This document shows, one piece after another, positions 5,184-5,909 of a stretch of 5,909 nucleotides of DNA. Made by a program: the position numbers and the translations under genes. Source of the stretch: Candidatus Woesearchaeota archaeon (lineage in GTDB: Archaea > Nanobdellota > Nanobdellia > Woesearchaeales > SM23-78). The stretch spans positions 1 to 5,909 of the forward strand of contig DRSY01000043.1 in NCBI GenBank assembly GCA_011372335.1, given 5' to 3'. Within the stretch, counting starts at the first letter, position 1. Every line of letters starts with the position of its first letter. Under the pieces are notes generated by a model. The model made no database searches and was not told the DNA's origin. It saw nothing but the letters and a program-made list of their open reading frames with translations.

Positions 5184-5212
5184 CAAGTGTTCATAATTAT
5201 GAACAAATGTTC
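5181..5212 (+). repeat. Tandem 12-base repeats, 20 bp apart, overlapping the palindrome
   Basis: AAACAAGTGTTC (5181-5192) and GAACAAATGTTC (5201-5212) agree at 10 of 12 positions and start 20 bases apart, about two helical turns. The second is itself an imperfect dyad (GAACA-AA-TGTTC) and includes the start codon. The first overlaps the end of the TATA box. Together with the 18-bp palindrome they give three GTTC/GAAC half-sites (5189, 5201, 5209). Confidence 0.55.
5188..5205. promoter_or_regulatory. 18-bp perfect palindrome, likely operator
   Basis: TGTTCATAATTATGAACA is identical to its own reverse complement and fills the gap between TATA box and start codon. A dimeric winged-helix protein bound here would block initiation. 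The adjoining gene encodes such a domain at its N-terminus, so autorepression is the simplest reading. The palindrome is observed; the binding partner is inferred. Confidence 0.65.
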
Positions 5213-5731
5213 AGAGAATTAAACATGTTAAGGTTGTTTTTTGAAGAGCCGTCCAGAGAGTTCAATGTCAGAGAAGTAGCCAGACTATTAAAGATTTCTC
5301 CTGCTACTGCAAGCAAGAAATTGAAGGGTTTAGTAAAAGAAGGGGTGTTAAAAGAAAGGAAGGAAAGAATACTGAATCTTTATAAAGCCAACTTAGAAGA
5401 TGAATTATACAGAGACCTTAAAATCTTCTACAACATGAGAAAGCTTAAAGAAAGCGGGCTTGTTGATGCACTGAACAAGTTTTATCTTAAACCCACAATT
5501 GTAATGTTCGGATCCTGTGCTTATGGAATAGACACAGAAACAAGTGATTTTGATTTATTAATAATCTCGGAGAAAACAAAGGAATTTCCTGAGGTTAAAA
5601 AATTCGAAAAAAAGCTAAACAGAAAACTGCAATTATTTGTAGTAAAAAAGATTAAGGATTTAAGAAGTAAACACCTGATAAATAACATTCTGAACAGTAT
5701 TACCATCCAAGGCAAGATAAAATGGATTTAG
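5207..5731 (+). CDS. Winged-helix/MNT-type nucleotidyltransferase fusion, probable antitoxin and autoregulator
   Basis: This 174-residue protein has two domains. Residues 1-62 form a winged helix-turn-helix, with NVREVARLLKISPATASKKLKGLVKEG as helix-turn-helix (residues 20-46) and a basic wing near 48-60. Residues about 85-174 are a minimal nucleotidyltransferase with the GSx10DxD signature (G102, S103, D114, D116). The usual third acidic residue on the next strand is not evident; KLQLFVV has Gln142 near that place. In known MNT-HEPN systems the MNT partner neutralises the HEPN ribonuclease by AMPylating a tyrosine. The same role is inferred here from the overlapping HEPN gene (10-base overlap). 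The DNA-binding domain and the palindrome before the gene suggest it represses its own operon. The ATG at 5207 fits leaderless expression from the TATA box at 5175-5183. Codons favour AAA, GAA, AGA and TTA more than the surface cluster does, consistent with transfer. Confidence 0.85.
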   Translation: MFRELNMLRLFFEEPSREFNVREVARLLKISPATASKKLKGLVKEGVLKERKERILNLYKANLEDELYRDLKIFYNMRKLKESGLVDALNKFYLKPTIVMFGSCAYGIDTETSDFDLLIISEKTKEFPEVKKFEKKLNRKLQLFVVKKIKDLRSKHLINNILNSITIQGKIKWI

Positions 5732-5909
5732 ATGAATGCTTCAGAAAGGGTTTGATAAAGAAGACAAGAGCAAATAAAGAATTAGTCAAGTCCCTTATTG
5801 AAATGTCTGAAATTAAGGAAATAAGTGTTAAAACAGCTAATATTAACGAGATAAATATTTCTGCTTATGTTTCTTTGGCTTATGATTCACTAAGAGAAAT
5901 TCTAGAAGC
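5722..5909 (+). CDS. HEPN-domain protein, probable toxin, 3' end beyond window
   Basis: The first 62 residues are visible, reading from ATG 5722. The gene overlaps the upstream nucleotidyltransferase gene by 10 bases in another frame, which implies translational coupling. The sequence MDLDECFRKGLIKK and then, about forty residues on, SAYVSLAYDSLREILE matches the N-terminal helices of HEPN proteins paired with MNT nucleotidyltransferases. HEPN toxins are ribonucleases that act through an R-x4-6-H motif near the C-terminus. That part is outside the window, so activity and completeness cannot be judged. A second ATG at 5732, just after the overlapped stop codon, is in another frame. The family call rests on pattern plus context. 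Confidence 0.75.
   Translation, partial: MDLDECFRKGLIKKTRANKELVKSLIEMSEIKEISVKTANINEINISAYVSLAYDSLREILE

Overview
The window looks like accessory and surface-gene DNA from an archaeon, probably one of the small-genome (DPANN-type) lineages. Reasons: a short archaeal-type triosephosphate isomerase, leaderless-style genes with a TATA box 25-35 bases before the ATG, GAGGTG ribosome-binding sites, and a transcriptional-regulator/nucleotidyltransferase fusion typical of such genomes. The lineage call is inference. No rRNA, tRNA or CRISPR array was seen.

Layout. (1) Positions 1-953 are an insertion sequence. One minus-strand DDE transposase (3-851) lies between long bipartite inverted repeats (1-36 and 918-953). 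Two perfect hairpins stand back to back (852-876 and 877-900), directly against the transposase start codon. (2) Positions 1119-3410, plus strand, hold four cell-envelope genes: two paralogous proteins with pilin-like N-termini (1119-1646 and 2859-3410), a small two-helix membrane protein (1710-1946) and a cysteine-rich lipoprotein (1993-2784). The outer end of the insertion sequence carries a TATA-like element pointing into this cluster. (3) On the minus strand, convergent with the cluster, are lgt (prolipoprotein diacylglyceryl transferase, 4274-5053) and an archaeal tpiA (3476-4141). (4) Positions 5175 to the end, plus strand, hold a toxin-antitoxin-like module: a winged-helix/MNT nucleotidyltransferase fusion (5207-5731) overlapping a HEPN-domain gene cut by the window edge (5722 onward). 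An 18-bp perfect palindrome and a 20-bp-spaced repeat sit between its TATA box and start codon.

How the parts may work together. The lipobox protein at 1993 is a natural substrate for the Lgt at 4274-5053, so the middle of the window may hold both a lipoprotein-containing surface assembly and the enzyme that lipidates it. The paired pilin-like proteins, the lipoprotein and the small membrane protein could form an envelope complex. I do not recognise that complex as a described system. The MNT-HEPN pair is a known toxin-antitoxin type, but the fused DNA-binding domain and the operator layout suggest direct autoregulation.
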